A stretch of 64,000 bases of DNA from Flavisolibacter tropicus (lineage in GTDB: Bacteria; Bacteroidota; Bacteroidia; Chitinophagales; Chitinophagaceae), in the NCBI RefSeq assembly GCF_001644645.1, contig NZ_CP011390.1, positions 3,282,001-3,346,000 on the forward strand, in the 5' to 3' direction. The notes below the pieces were generated by a model. It was not told the DNA's origin. It searched no databases and was given only the letters and a program-made list of their open reading frames with translations. This document shows, piece after piece, positions 44,758-52,888 of the stretch. The number at the start of each line of letters is the position of its first letter. Within the stretch, counting starts at the first letter, position 1. The translations under genes were made by a program, and so were the position numbers.

Positions 44758-45317
44758 TAGCTAAGCAGCTCCTGGTCATTGGCGGTTCGGCCGGAAGTCT
44801 GGATGTATTGCTTCGCGTGTTACCACGCCTGAAGTCAAAACTGCAAACAGCCATTCTTATTGTACTGCATCGAAAAAGTTCAGCGCAGACCTCCCTGGCC
44901 GATCTGTTTTGTGTTAAGACCAAACGTAAGGTGAAAGAAGCCGATGATAAAGAATGCATCCAGCCGGGCATGATTTATCTTGCTCCTGCCGATTATCATT
45001 TACTAGTAGAGCAAGACAAGACGCTGGCCATGGATGACTCTGAAAAAGTAAACTATAGTCGTCCAAGCATTGATGTTACATTTGAAACAGCGGCCGATGT
45101 ATTTACCAATAAACTAACCTGCCTATTGCTTTCTGGTGCCAACAACGATGGAACAGAAGGATTAAAGCGCGTAAAGGAAATGGGTGGTAAAGTATGGGTA
45201 CAGGACCCCAGGAACGCTGAAGTTTCGCAAATGCCTAAAAATGCATTAGCCACTATTGAAGCCGACGCTATTTTAGAGGAAGATAAAATGGCAGACTTTA
45301 TCAATTTATTGGATTAA
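44721..45317 (+). CDS. CheB-type methylesterase, catalytic domain only
   Basis: 198 aa. Catalytic triad visible: Ser23 (GGSAGS), His50 (IVLHRKS) and Asp143 (SGANNDGTEG). MIYLAPADYHLLVE is the family signature before the third strand. There is no receiver domain, unlike enteric CheB, so activation must come from a separate protein, perhaps one of the two standalone receivers beside it. It starts inside the cheR-like gene, so it is translationally coupled. Confidence 0.94.
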   Translation: MEQRKNLEEDQLVAKQLLVIGGSAGSLDVLLRVLPRLKSKLQTAILIVLHRKSSAQTSLADLFCVKTKRKVKEADDKECIQPGMIYLAPADYHLLVEQDKTLAMDDSEKVNYSRPSIDVTFETAADVFTNKLTCLLLSGANNDGTEGLKRVKEMGGKVWVQDPRNAEVSQMPKNALATIEADAILEEDKMADFINLLD

Positions 45318-45341
45318 CCAACTCACTAAAAAAATTACGAA

Positions 45342-45728
45342 ATGAAAGAGCCACTTGTAATCTTACACGTTGATGATGATGAAGACGACCTTTTTATTAT
45401 TGGTGAGGCTTTGAAAACCGCACACGATTCTTTACATATTGTAAGCGCCGGTGACGGCAATGAGGCACTGCGCTATTTACAAGGAAGTGATACTACTCCC
45501 CACCTGATCATCCTAGACATCAACATGCCGGGAATGGATGGCCGGGAAACCCTGAAGCACCTAAAACAACACGAGCAATGGAAGTCTATTCCTACAGTCG
45601 TTTTATCTACATCTTCTGATCCGCTAGACCAACAGTTTTGCAAGAATTACGAAGTAGACCTGCTCACCAAGCCTATGGAAATTATTGAGGTGCGCAAAAC
45701 TGCAGAACAACTGCTTCAATATGTATAA
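45342..45728 (+). CDS. Rcp1-like single-domain response regulator
   Basis: 128 aa. VDDDEDDLFIIGEAL is the acidic pocket plus the acidic insertion typical of Rcp1-like receivers, with Asp59 (IILDINMPGMDG), Thr/Ser (VVLSTSSD) and Lys (LLTKPME). Twenty-four bp after the cheB-like gene, so the last gene of the signalling operon. This class usually works with PAS/GAF or phytochrome-like kinases. Confidence 0.93.
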   Translation: MKEPLVILHVDDDEDDLFIIGEALKTAHDSLHIVSAGDGNEALRYLQGSDTTPHLIILDINMPGMDGRETLKHLKQHEQWKSIPTVVLSTSSDPLDQQFCKNYEVDLLTKPMEIIEVRKTAEQLLQYV

Positions 45729-46097
45729 GTTCTAAAAAGTTCTAGCTACTGCCAGTCTAAATCTATTTAGGTCCCGTTAATGTAGCGCATCTCCCTTATT
45801 ATAGGTGCTTCCATACATCATTAAACATCTCATCAGCGTTTTTAAAGCAAGAAACTAACCGACCAGTTTTATTAGTATTCCAACTATCAGGCAATTGATT
45901 ATCGAATCTTGAAGTAGCGCTGCTTGCTTTAAACACAAAATAGCAAAGCGTCGACACTTTATAGATAACCAACGATTGCATGCTTATTGAGGTGTTTAAG
46001 ATTGGGCTGATGTTTGTATAAGATTAGAGAGATACAGTATCCTACTCTGGAAACGTTGCGTTTTACAATCAGTTTGGAATAAAATAGATACTTAACA
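45729..46097. other. Gap between the chemosensory operon and the MEDS kinase
   Basis: 369 bp. No supported gene, strong terminator or repeat array. A 60-codon minus-strand frame (45799-45981) was judged too weak to call. Confidence 0.4.
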
Positions 46098-47519
46098 ATG
46101 ACAGGCAGTTTAAGAAAGTCCGGCATTGAAGTGCTGGGAGACATTCCATGGGGAACGCATTTTTGTCAGTTCTATGAAACCCCGCAAGATCTGTTATACA
46201 CAGAAGCCGCTTTCTTCAAGGCTGGCTTGCAGCATAATGAATATTGCCTCTGGATTTTATCAGAGACCAACAAAGAACTAACTGTAGAAGAAGCGGCAAG
46301 CACATTGCGAAAACTATTGCCAGACCTGGATGATTATTTAGCAGCAGATAAGTTAGAAATTGTTTCGCGCGAAGAATGGTTTCTTAAGGAAGGCATCTAT
46401 GATCTTAAGGCAATTGCCGAGCGCTTTTCAGAGAAGCTAAAGCAGGCACTCCTTAGAGGCTTTGACGGCATGCGCGTGAATGGCGGTGGTGCCTGGCTAC
46501 TGGACCATTTTGAAGGTGAGCTGCACAAACTTGAAAAGAAGATTGATCAATTCATTGTGGGCCAGCCCTTGATCATATTATGCAATTTCCCACTTCCCCA
46601 CATTTTAGGCAACGACATGTTTGATGTAATGCACAATCACCAATTTGGAATTGCCAGGCGATATGGCAAATGGGAAGTATTTGAAACACCAGAGTTATTA
46701 CAAGCCAAGGCCTCCTTAAAAAAAATGAATGAGGATTTGGAGCAATTGAATAATAAACTGGAGCAGCGCGTGGCTGAACGAACTCAACAATTAGACGAGG
46801 CTGTCCAATACCTGAAAATTGAAATAACTGACCATAAAAAAGCAGAAGAGTTACTCACTGAATCGTATCAACAAATCCGTGCACTAACAGAGCATTTACA
46901 AAACATTCGGGAAGAAGAACAAATCCGGATTGCCCGTGAACTCCACGATGAGATTGGACAACAATTAACGGTGTTAAAACTGAATGCCGATTGGCTCAGA
47001 GAGGAAATAGATTCTCCTGATAAAACCATACAAAAGAAATTTAAGGATCATATGGCTATGGTTGATACCGCCATTCAATCGGTGAGAAAAATTTCTACAG
47101 AGCTTCGCCCCTCGGCACTTGATGATATGGGGCTGGCCGCCGCCATGGACTGGCACCTCAATGAATTTGAAAAACGGACCAACATTCAATCTTACTTCTT
47201 AAAGTCTGAAAAACAACCGGAACTATCAGCCAAAGTTCAAACTGCTTTCTTTCGCATCTTTCAAGAAGCGCTGACCAACGTAGCGCGGCATGCAAGAGCA
47301 AGTGAAGTAAAGGTGACGCTCACCCAAAAAAACAGCCACCTTCATTTGTCCATACACGACAATGGAGCAGGCTTCGACCCTCAAAAAGCAAAAGAAAAAA
47401 GGACGTTAGGCTTATTAGGGATGAAGGAAAGAGCGGCTATGATTGGCGCCAACTACCAAGTACAAAGCAAATCTGGCGAAGGCACTACCGTTTCCGTATT
47501 GCTGCCCATTCATGAATAA
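46098..47519 (+). CDS. MEDS-domain sensor histidine kinase (HisKA_3 type)
   Basis: 473 aa, cytoplasmic. Residues 1-185 form a MEDS/DcmR-type sensory domain (GDIPWGTHFCQFYETPQDLL, DYLAADKLEIVSREEWF, RVNGGGAWLLDHF, LIILCNFPL), named from methanogen and methylotroph regulators. A coiled coil (about 205-260) precedes the HisKA_3 dimerisation region with IARELHDEIGQQLT and the HATPase (FQEALTNVARHARA, DNGAGFD, GLLGMKERAAMIGA). HisKA_3 kinases normally pair with NarL/LuxR-type regulators; none is adjacent. The 3' end faces an inverted heptamer array. Confidence 0.94.
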   Translation: MTGSLRKSGIEVLGDIPWGTHFCQFYETPQDLLYTEAAFFKAGLQHNEYCLWILSETNKELTVEEAASTLRKLLPDLDDYLAADKLEIVSREEWFLKEGIYDLKAIAERFSEKLKQALLRGFDGMRVNGGGAWLLDHFEGELHKLEKKIDQFIVGQPLIILCNFPLPHILGNDMFDVMHNHQFGIARRYGKWEVFETPELLQAKASLKKMNEDLEQLNNKLEQRVAERTQQLDEAVQYLKIEITDHKKAEELLTESYQQIRALTEHLQNIREEEQIRIARELHDEIGQQLTVLKLNADWLREEIDSPDKTIQKKFKDHMAMVDTAIQSVRKISTELRPSALDDMGLAAAMDWHLNEFEKRTNIQSYFLKSEKQPELSAKVQTAFFRIFQEALTNVARHARASEVKVTLTQKNSHLHLSIHDNGAGFDPQKAKEKRTLGLLGMKERAAMIGANYQVQSKSGEGTTVSVLLPIHE

Positions 47520-47547
47520 TACTGCTTTAATAAAGGGGGCGTATTTA

Positions 47548-47627
47548 GTTGACAGATGACAGTAGACAGCTGACAGAGTGCAGCTCTTTATTGCCGACTA
47601 TCACCTGTCAACTACCAACTGTCATCG
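47548..47627. repeat. Inverted GTTGACA heptamer arrays between convergent genes
   Basis: Left arm: GTTGACA, GATGACA, GTAGACA, GCTGACA, GAGTGCA (47548-47582). Right arm, read on the minus strand: GATGACA, GTTGGTA, GTTGACA, GGTGATA, GTCGGCA. Separated by CTCTTTATT. The arms can pair imperfectly, and the element sits 28 bp after one stop codon and 52 bp before the other, so it may act as a bidirectional terminator. Confidence 0.85.
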
Positions 47628-47679
47628 GATATACGAACAGCCTAACTTAAAATTGGTATTCATAAGCCGCCTAAGTAGG

Positions 47680-48183
47680 TTACTGCAATAGCATCCACGT
47701 CTGCTTACTGATGGTCATATTTAATGCTATCCAAGTTTGTCCATTTACTTTTCGCTCTGCTTTCTTATCCGGATTGATTTGAAAACCAGCTTTCTCATAA
47801 CATTTAATAGCGCTGGTGTTCCAGTCAAAAACATTCAGCGCTACGTCAGTTTGTTGCAACACCTCAAAGCAATACGTCAAAAGCAAAGAAACAATTTGCA
47901 ACCCAATGCCCTTTCCTCTTAATTGCGGAGCGCCAATTACTATTCTACCCAAATAAGTGCTTTGGCTGGTTACATATACTTCTGCATGCCCGATGGTTAC
48001 ATTGCCCGCATCAACTACTTTAAAAGCCATTCGGTTTTTATTACCAAAGGATTCATCCAGCTGCTCTCGAGTTAAAGGAAATGAGAAGGCCGGACCCGCA
48101 AACTGCATCAGCGTTTCGGCACTGTCAACCCAGGAGATCAACAACTCATAATCGTTATAGTCAAATTTTTCTAACCGAATCAT
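47680..48183 (-). CDS. GNAT-family N-acetyltransferase
   Basis: 167 aa. The acetyl-CoA binding loop is QLRGKGIGLQIV (matching Q/RxxGxG/A), preceded by strand 4 (YLGRIVIG) and followed by ALNVFDWNTSAIKCYEKAGF, the usual motif B of RimJ/RimL-like members. Acceptor substrate unknown. Convergent with the MEDS kinase gene. Confidence 0.9.
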   Translation of the reverse strand: MIRLEKFDYNDYELLISWVDSAETLMQFAGPAFSFPLTREQLDESFGNKNRMAFKVVDAGNVTIGHAEVYVTSQSTYLGRIVIGAPQLRGKGIGLQIVSLLLTYCFEVLQQTDVALNVFDWNTSAIKCYEKAGFQINPDKKAERKVNGQTWIALNMTISKQTWMLLQ

Positions 48184-48303
48184 CTGAAGTTTATTTCACT
48201 TGCCAGCAACTGTATGAATAGCTCCTACAATAGTACCAGACCTTATTCTTATTATTGAAAGATAAGAAGTCGAAACTGCTTTGCTATAACTACTGGCAGA
48301 CAA

Positions 48304-49902
48304 TTACGCCTTACTGTATAGTTTAACGACCATTTCTACCTGTAGCTGTTCTAAAAAAGATTCATCGTGTGATATAATGATCAACGTTCCCTGGTATTCA
48401 TTAATAGCCGCTGTAAGAATTTCAATGTTTTGAATGTCCAGGTTGTTTGTGGGCTCATCCAGTACAATTATATCGGGCGCCTGATGACCAATGGTCAGGC
48501 AACAAAGCATCAATCGCATTTTCTCTCCGCCACTGAGTGCACTACAGGGTTTATCCCAGTCTTCTTTTGTAAACAAAAAGCGGGTAAGCCTTATTTTCAC
48601 TTCATGCTCCTGTAAAGCAGTAGTGTTAAATTGTTCGGCCTGCTCGTACACTTTTAGCTGGTTGTTAATGAGCGAATAATCCTGGTCAATATATACCGAA
48701 CGATTACTGGCCCGGTAAACGGTTCCAACAGGCGGCTCTAATTGCCCAAGCAGGATCTTTATCAAGGTGGTCTTCCCTGAACCATTCAAGCCTTTCAGCG
48801 CCATACGCTGCCCACTTGTAATTTGAAGATCCAGGTTCTCTTTCCAAAGCAGCTTATGATTGTAAGCGTAGTTGATACCCGACGCCGTAAACAATATTTT
48901 ACCCTTGTGCAAGGCGGAATGATCAAAACCCAATTTCATTTTATCAATTTCCGGCAACGCGGAACGTATTTCCTGCAGCTCCTGCGAAATACCGCCGATC
49001 TTTTCGGCATGTACCGATTTGATTTTAGAAGTACTGTTTTCAGCACTATTACGCAGCGTATTCAACATAATAGTGGGCACACCCGCTTTTTCCTGTTTCT
49101 TCTTGCCTCGTGCATCCAGCTTTTGCTGTCTTTCCAAGGTTTCTCTTTCTTTCTCTTTGGCTTTGCGTAAGGCTTTCTCTTTGCTTTTTACATCTTGGGA
49201 CAGTGCCTCATTTTCAATCTGTTTCTGCTCTGCATAGAAATCATAGTTACCACCATAAACAGTGATTCCCTTTTTACTTAATTCACAAACTGTATCTAAC
49301 AGGTTTAATAACTTCCTGTCGTGACTTACAATCAACAACGTGCTGGGCGTATGGCGCACAAACGCATACAGCAGTTCCCTGCCTGCTGTGTCCAAATGAT
49401 TACTAGGCTCATCTAATAATACCAGCTTAGATTGATGTATAGAAATGCCCGCCAGGAACACCTTTGTTTTTTGCCCGCCACTTAAAGAGCCAAGCCTTTG
49501 TGTCAGGTCCAGATCCTGCAGTTGCCAGTAAGCCAATGCCTCATTGCATCGTTCTTCAATAGTCCAGTCATCATCAAGTACGTTCAGGTTATCTTCAGTT
49601 ACCTGGCCTTCAAGGATCTCTTTAAGAGCACATCGTTTTTCTTCAATGCCTAAGGCCTGGGCAATGCTTAGCTCATTGTACTGTCCGAAAATTTGCGGTA
49701 CAAAATAAGGCTGGGTACCAACCTGCAATTGTCCTTCAGCGGCCTGCAATTCGCCTGCTATGATTTTTAATAATGTTGATTTACCAGAACCGTTATTGCC
49801 AATTAGGGCTACTTTATCGCGATTGTTTACAGTGAGGTTGATGTCTTCAAACAACAACTCCTTATTGGGATGTATATAGGAAAGATTTTGTAGAATAAGC
49901 AT
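48304..49902 (-). CDS. ABC-F family ATPase
   Basis: 532 aa from the ATG at 49902; the longer frame to 49953 adds an atypical Ala-rich start. Two ABC cassettes without membrane segments: Walker A GNNGSGKST (35-43), signature LSGGQKTKV, Walker B LLDEPSNHLD, then a charged coiled-coil linker (VKSKEKALRKAKEKERETL) and a second set GLNGSGKTT, LSGGEKMRL, VLDEPTNNLD. ABC-F proteins act on ribosomes; some give antibiotic resistance by target protection, and this size and short linker fit several Bacteroidota members, but specificity cannot be read from sequence. Confidence 0.93.
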   Translation of the reverse strand: MLILQNLSYIHPNKELLFEDINLTVNNRDKVALIGNNGSGKSTLLKIIAGELQAAEGQLQVGTQPYFVPQIFGQYNELSIAQALGIEEKRCALKEILEGQVTEDNLNVLDDDWTIEERCNEALAYWQLQDLDLTQRLGSLSGGQKTKVFLAGISIHQSKLVLLDEPSNHLDTAGRELLYAFVRHTPSTLLIVSHDRKLLNLLDTVCELSKKGITVYGGNYDFYAEQKQIENEALSQDVKSKEKALRKAKEKERETLERQQKLDARGKKKQEKAGVPTIMLNTLRNSAENSTSKIKSVHAEKIGGISQELQEIRSALPEIDKMKLGFDHSALHKGKILFTASGINYAYNHKLLWKENLDLQITSGQRMALKGLNGSGKTTLIKILLGQLEPPVGTVYRASNRSVYIDQDYSLINNQLKVYEQAEQFNTTALQEHEVKIRLTRFLFTKEDWDKPCSALSGGEKMRLMLCCLTIGHQAPDIIVLDEPTNNLDIQNIEILTAAINEYQGTLIIISHDESFLEQLQVEMVVKLYSKA

Positions 49903-50081
49903 GTTTCTTTCTTTGAAAGGTGAGAAATGGTAGTCTTCTGCTGCGGCAGCCAACGACCTGTCTTGTCAGAAAGAAATTTTATTCTACATGGTTGAGCTTA
50001 TTGAAAGAGGGGCAAAGATAAGGATGTTTTCCACTCTGGCTTGTTAATATGACGGAGCTTGCTACATCCTAACACCAAATA

Positions 50082-51128
50082 CTAAATAGCAACCTCGCCT
50101 GGATCACTAACAACATCCATATGTTGCTTGTCTTTTGCTAACCGTTGCGCTATCATACTTACTACAATTAGCTGCAACGCATGATACAGCATTAACGGCA
50201 ATAGCAAAATACCTGTCATAGTGCTGTTTCCAAATAGCACTTTTGACATAACGGTACCATGCACCAACGATTTTTTTGAACCGCAAAAAGTAGCGGTAAT
50301 GGTATCTTCCCTATTAAAGGAAAGAGCCTTGCAGATTAATGAAGTAATAATGTAAGCCACAAAGAAAAGAGCCAACATACAAACACCTAAAAGCAACAAT
50401 TCTACAACGCCAATATTATCAAACAGGTGTTTTGCAAACGATTCGCAAAAAGCGGTGTAAACAATAGTCAGGATAATAGCCTGATCAAAATACTTTAGTT
50501 CTTTCTTGTAGTGCTTTGCCCAATGCCCCCATTTTTTGTTTAATGCCAAACCCAATACCACCGGTACCAGCACTTGTAAGACGAGCTTTAAAATGATGTC
50601 CGTCATATTTACATTTCCTGAACCGCCTATGTTTACCATGCTCATCCACACCGGTGTAATAAATACACCGATAATGCTTGAAATACTGGCATTGAAAATA
50701 GCCGCTGGTATATTGCCTTCGGCAATGGACACCATCACTACTGATGATGACACAGTTGAGGGCAGGCTTGCCAAGAAAAAGGCGCCCAGCCACAATGGAT
50801 AGGCGGTAGTAGGAATAAGCCCTTTAAAAATTAAGACTAGTAAAGGGAATAAAATGAATGTGCTGCCGTGTACGATCGTATGCAGTTTCCAATTGCGCAG
50901 GCCAGCTCTCAGCTCGGCAAAGTTTAGTTTCAGTCCATAGAAAAAGAAGATGAGCGATACCCCATAACTTGATAGAGAAGAAAGAGACCAAGGGCCCTCA
51001 CCCGTGCCACCCTGTGGAAACAGCTTTGCCAGCACGATCATACCTATAAGCAGCAGGATAAAACTATCTAACCCAAAGCGAGAAAGAATGTGCAACACAC
51101 GTTTACCATACGACCCCTTACTGCTCAT
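50082..51128 (-). CDS. BASS-superfamily transporter (SBF-like)
   Basis: 348 aa, inner membrane, nine to ten hydrophobic segments. Shows the SBF-like signature SLIFFFYGLKLNFAELRAGL, FLASLPSTVSSSVVMVSIAEGN and ATFCGSKKSLVHGTVM of the bile-acid:sodium symporter-7-like group. Such proteins import organic anions with sodium; the substrate here is unknown. Alone on its strand between the ABC-F and MFS genes. Confidence 0.9.
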   Translation of the reverse strand: MSSKGSYGKRVLHILSRFGLDSFILLLIGMIVLAKLFPQGGTGEGPWSLSSLSSYGVSLIFFFYGLKLNFAELRAGLRNWKLHTIVHGSTFILFPLLVLIFKGLIPTTAYPLWLGAFFLASLPSTVSSSVVMVSIAEGNIPAAIFNASISSIIGVFITPVWMSMVNIGGSGNVNMTDIILKLVLQVLVPVVLGLALNKKWGHWAKHYKKELKYFDQAIILTIVYTAFCESFAKHLFDNIGVVELLLLGVCMLALFFVAYIITSLICKALSFNREDTITATFCGSKKSLVHGTVMSKVLFGNSTMTGILLLPLMLYHALQLIVVSMIAQRLAKDKQHMDVVSDPGEVAI

Positions 51129-51200
51129 ATTCTATTTTTTTTGGCGCCAAAGGTAAGTGCAATAATGAGCAACTTGCTTCTTACTAAAATCTGATTGGCA

Positions 51201-51284
51201 GTTTACAGTTGGGAGTTAACAGCTTACAGTTGTGAGTTGACAGTTGACAGTTGGGAGTTGGCAGTTGACAGGGGATAGTTGTGA
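51201..51284. repeat. Twelve-unit GTTGACA heptamer array
   Basis: Twelve consecutive 7-bp units with no phase slip: G at position 1 and A at position 7 are present in all twelve, T at position 3 in eleven, and positions 4-6 vary widely (TAC, GGG, AAC, GTG, GAC, GGC, GAT). It lies 42 bp downstream of the MFS stop codon. The same unit builds the array at 56459-56535. Confidence 0.92.
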
Positions 51285-51325
51285 ACTATATATAAACAGA
51301 GCATTTGGACTTAATAGTATCTGAC

Positions 51326-52549
51326 TTAAAATGGTTCTATCCATTCAAGCGATCTGCCAAAGCTTTCTTTTAAAAAAAAGAGCGTTAGGATAGCGATAAT
51401 GATGCAGGCAATACCCACCAGGGCAGCACCGGTTATTAAACCAAAGGTTGGCCTAAGCAGCAGGAATGCCGGCGCCACAACAATGGGTAAAAGTCCACGA
51501 ATAAAGTTGGGAGCCGAAATGGTGGCCGTAGCCCTGTAATTGGTTCCAAAATGCTCTGCTACAAAAGTAACCAGCAGGGATAGGTAACCTATGCCAATAC
51601 CCAGGATAGCACATTTTACATAATACCCCAATGGAGTAGTAACAGGAAAGTATAAGTAAATAAGGATACCGATAAGTGTAATGAACAGGAATAACAAAAG
51701 TGCTTTTTTACGACTACGCAACACCTGGCTCACTACCGTACAAAGAATATCGCCCAGTGAAATAGCGATATAGGTAACCATCACAGCTGTACCTGTAGCG
51801 GGCATTGGCGACATACCCAATGCTTTAGCAAACTCAGGTGTGGCTGTGATCAGTATGCCTATTACAAAGAAAATAGGCAGCCCCAGAATGATCAATTTTA
51901 TAAATGTAAAGGCCAGACGTTTATGCGTCATCAACTTTAGAAAGTTCCCCCTGCTTACCTCTGTTGCTAAAGCCCTTTTAAATACGGGGCTTTCCTTTAC
52001 ACTTATTCTCAGGAACAATAATACCAGGCCCATGATACCACCTAGCCGGAAGGCAAACCGCCAATCGTAATGCTGCCCCACATAGGCTGCGGTGGCGGCG
52101 CCAAACATACCTACTGCGGTTACCAGCATAATACCATACCCTCTTTTTTGAGGTTTCATTATTTCGCTGATCAGCGTAACACCTGCACCCAACTCGCCGG
52201 CAAGCCCAAAGCCTGATATAAATCGTAAAAGGCGATACTGCTCAACAGTAGTAATATACCCGTTTAAAAAATTAGCAACAGAGTAAATAATGATGGAGCC
52301 GAATAAGACTGAGAGTCTTCCTTTCTTATCGCCCAGAATGCCCCAGACAATGCCGCCTGCCATCATGCCGATCAGCATCCAGTTCAGCAGGCTTAATCCC
52401 ACTTGTAAAATATTCTCTTGATTTACACCTAGCTCCATTAAACTATTGGAGCGGACCACGCTAAATAATAGCAAGTCGTATAGATCCACAAAGTATCCCA
52501 ATGCGGAAACAAGGATGGCAGGCCATAATGACTTGTGGTTTTCTGACAT
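51326..52549 (-). CDS. Major facilitator superfamily transporter
   Basis: 407 aa, 12 hydrophobic segments. Family landmarks: GYFVDLYDLLLF in helix 1, GGIVWGILGDKKGRLSVL in the 2-3 loop (the DKxGR motif A), RFISGFGLAGELGAGVTLISE in helices 4-5 and RISVKESPVFKRAL after helix 6. The FxDLYDL start and the metabolite:H+ symporter-like motif point to the sugar/metabolite transporter branch; no substrate can be assigned. Confidence 0.92.
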   Translation of the reverse strand: MSENHKSLWPAILVSALGYFVDLYDLLLFSVVRSNSLMELGVNQENILQVGLSLLNWMLIGMMAGGIVWGILGDKKGRLSVLFGSIIIYSVANFLNGYITTVEQYRLLRFISGFGLAGELGAGVTLISEIMKPQKRGYGIMLVTAVGMFGAATAAYVGQHYDWRFAFRLGGIMGLVLLFLRISVKESPVFKRALATEVSRGNFLKLMTHKRLAFTFIKLIILGLPIFFVIGILITATPEFAKALGMSPMPATGTAVMVTYIAISLGDILCTVVSQVLRSRKKALLLFLFITLIGILIYLYFPVTTPLGYYVKCAILGIGIGYLSLLVTFVAEHFGTNYRATATISAPNFIRGLLPIVVAPAFLLLRPTFGLITGAALVGIACIIIAILTLFFLKESFGRSLEWIEPF

Positions 52550-52888
52550 TTTATGGATGGCGCTGTATTAGGTATTTTATTTTTGTTAAAAACAACGTTG
52601 CCGTGCAGCTGCAACAACAGCCGATCACTAGTTCTACACGCTCGTATCAATTTCCTATTGAAAGATAGCGTATACCCTTCATGACGGCAATACAAGCGAT
52701 GGGGATTCTTAAATACAAACAGGGATACTACATGAAACAGCGATAAAGACCCAGCAGGCATATAAGCCTAACAGACCGTTCTTCCACTTCAATATAACAT
52801 GTTGTTTAAGATATTATCATTACCTTTTCTTACTATTTTAATTTGGCTGGCGCCGGCACACACACTCGTATAATTAATTAAATCAGAA
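52550..52888. other. Divergent gap between MFS and sensor kinase genes
   Basis: 339 bp, presumably holding both promoters. No repeat array, hairpin or consensus promoter stands out. Confidence 0.4.

Noticed and set aside
44721..45317. CheB-like gene as truncated
   Set aside because: The catalytic triad and full domain are present and CheB proteins without receiver occur in similar clusters.
45799..45981. Minus-strand 60-codon frame ending MFNDVWKHL
   Set aside because: Parts look protein-like, but there is no promoter, ribosome site or recognised family, and the gap is AT-rich; kept as a gap.
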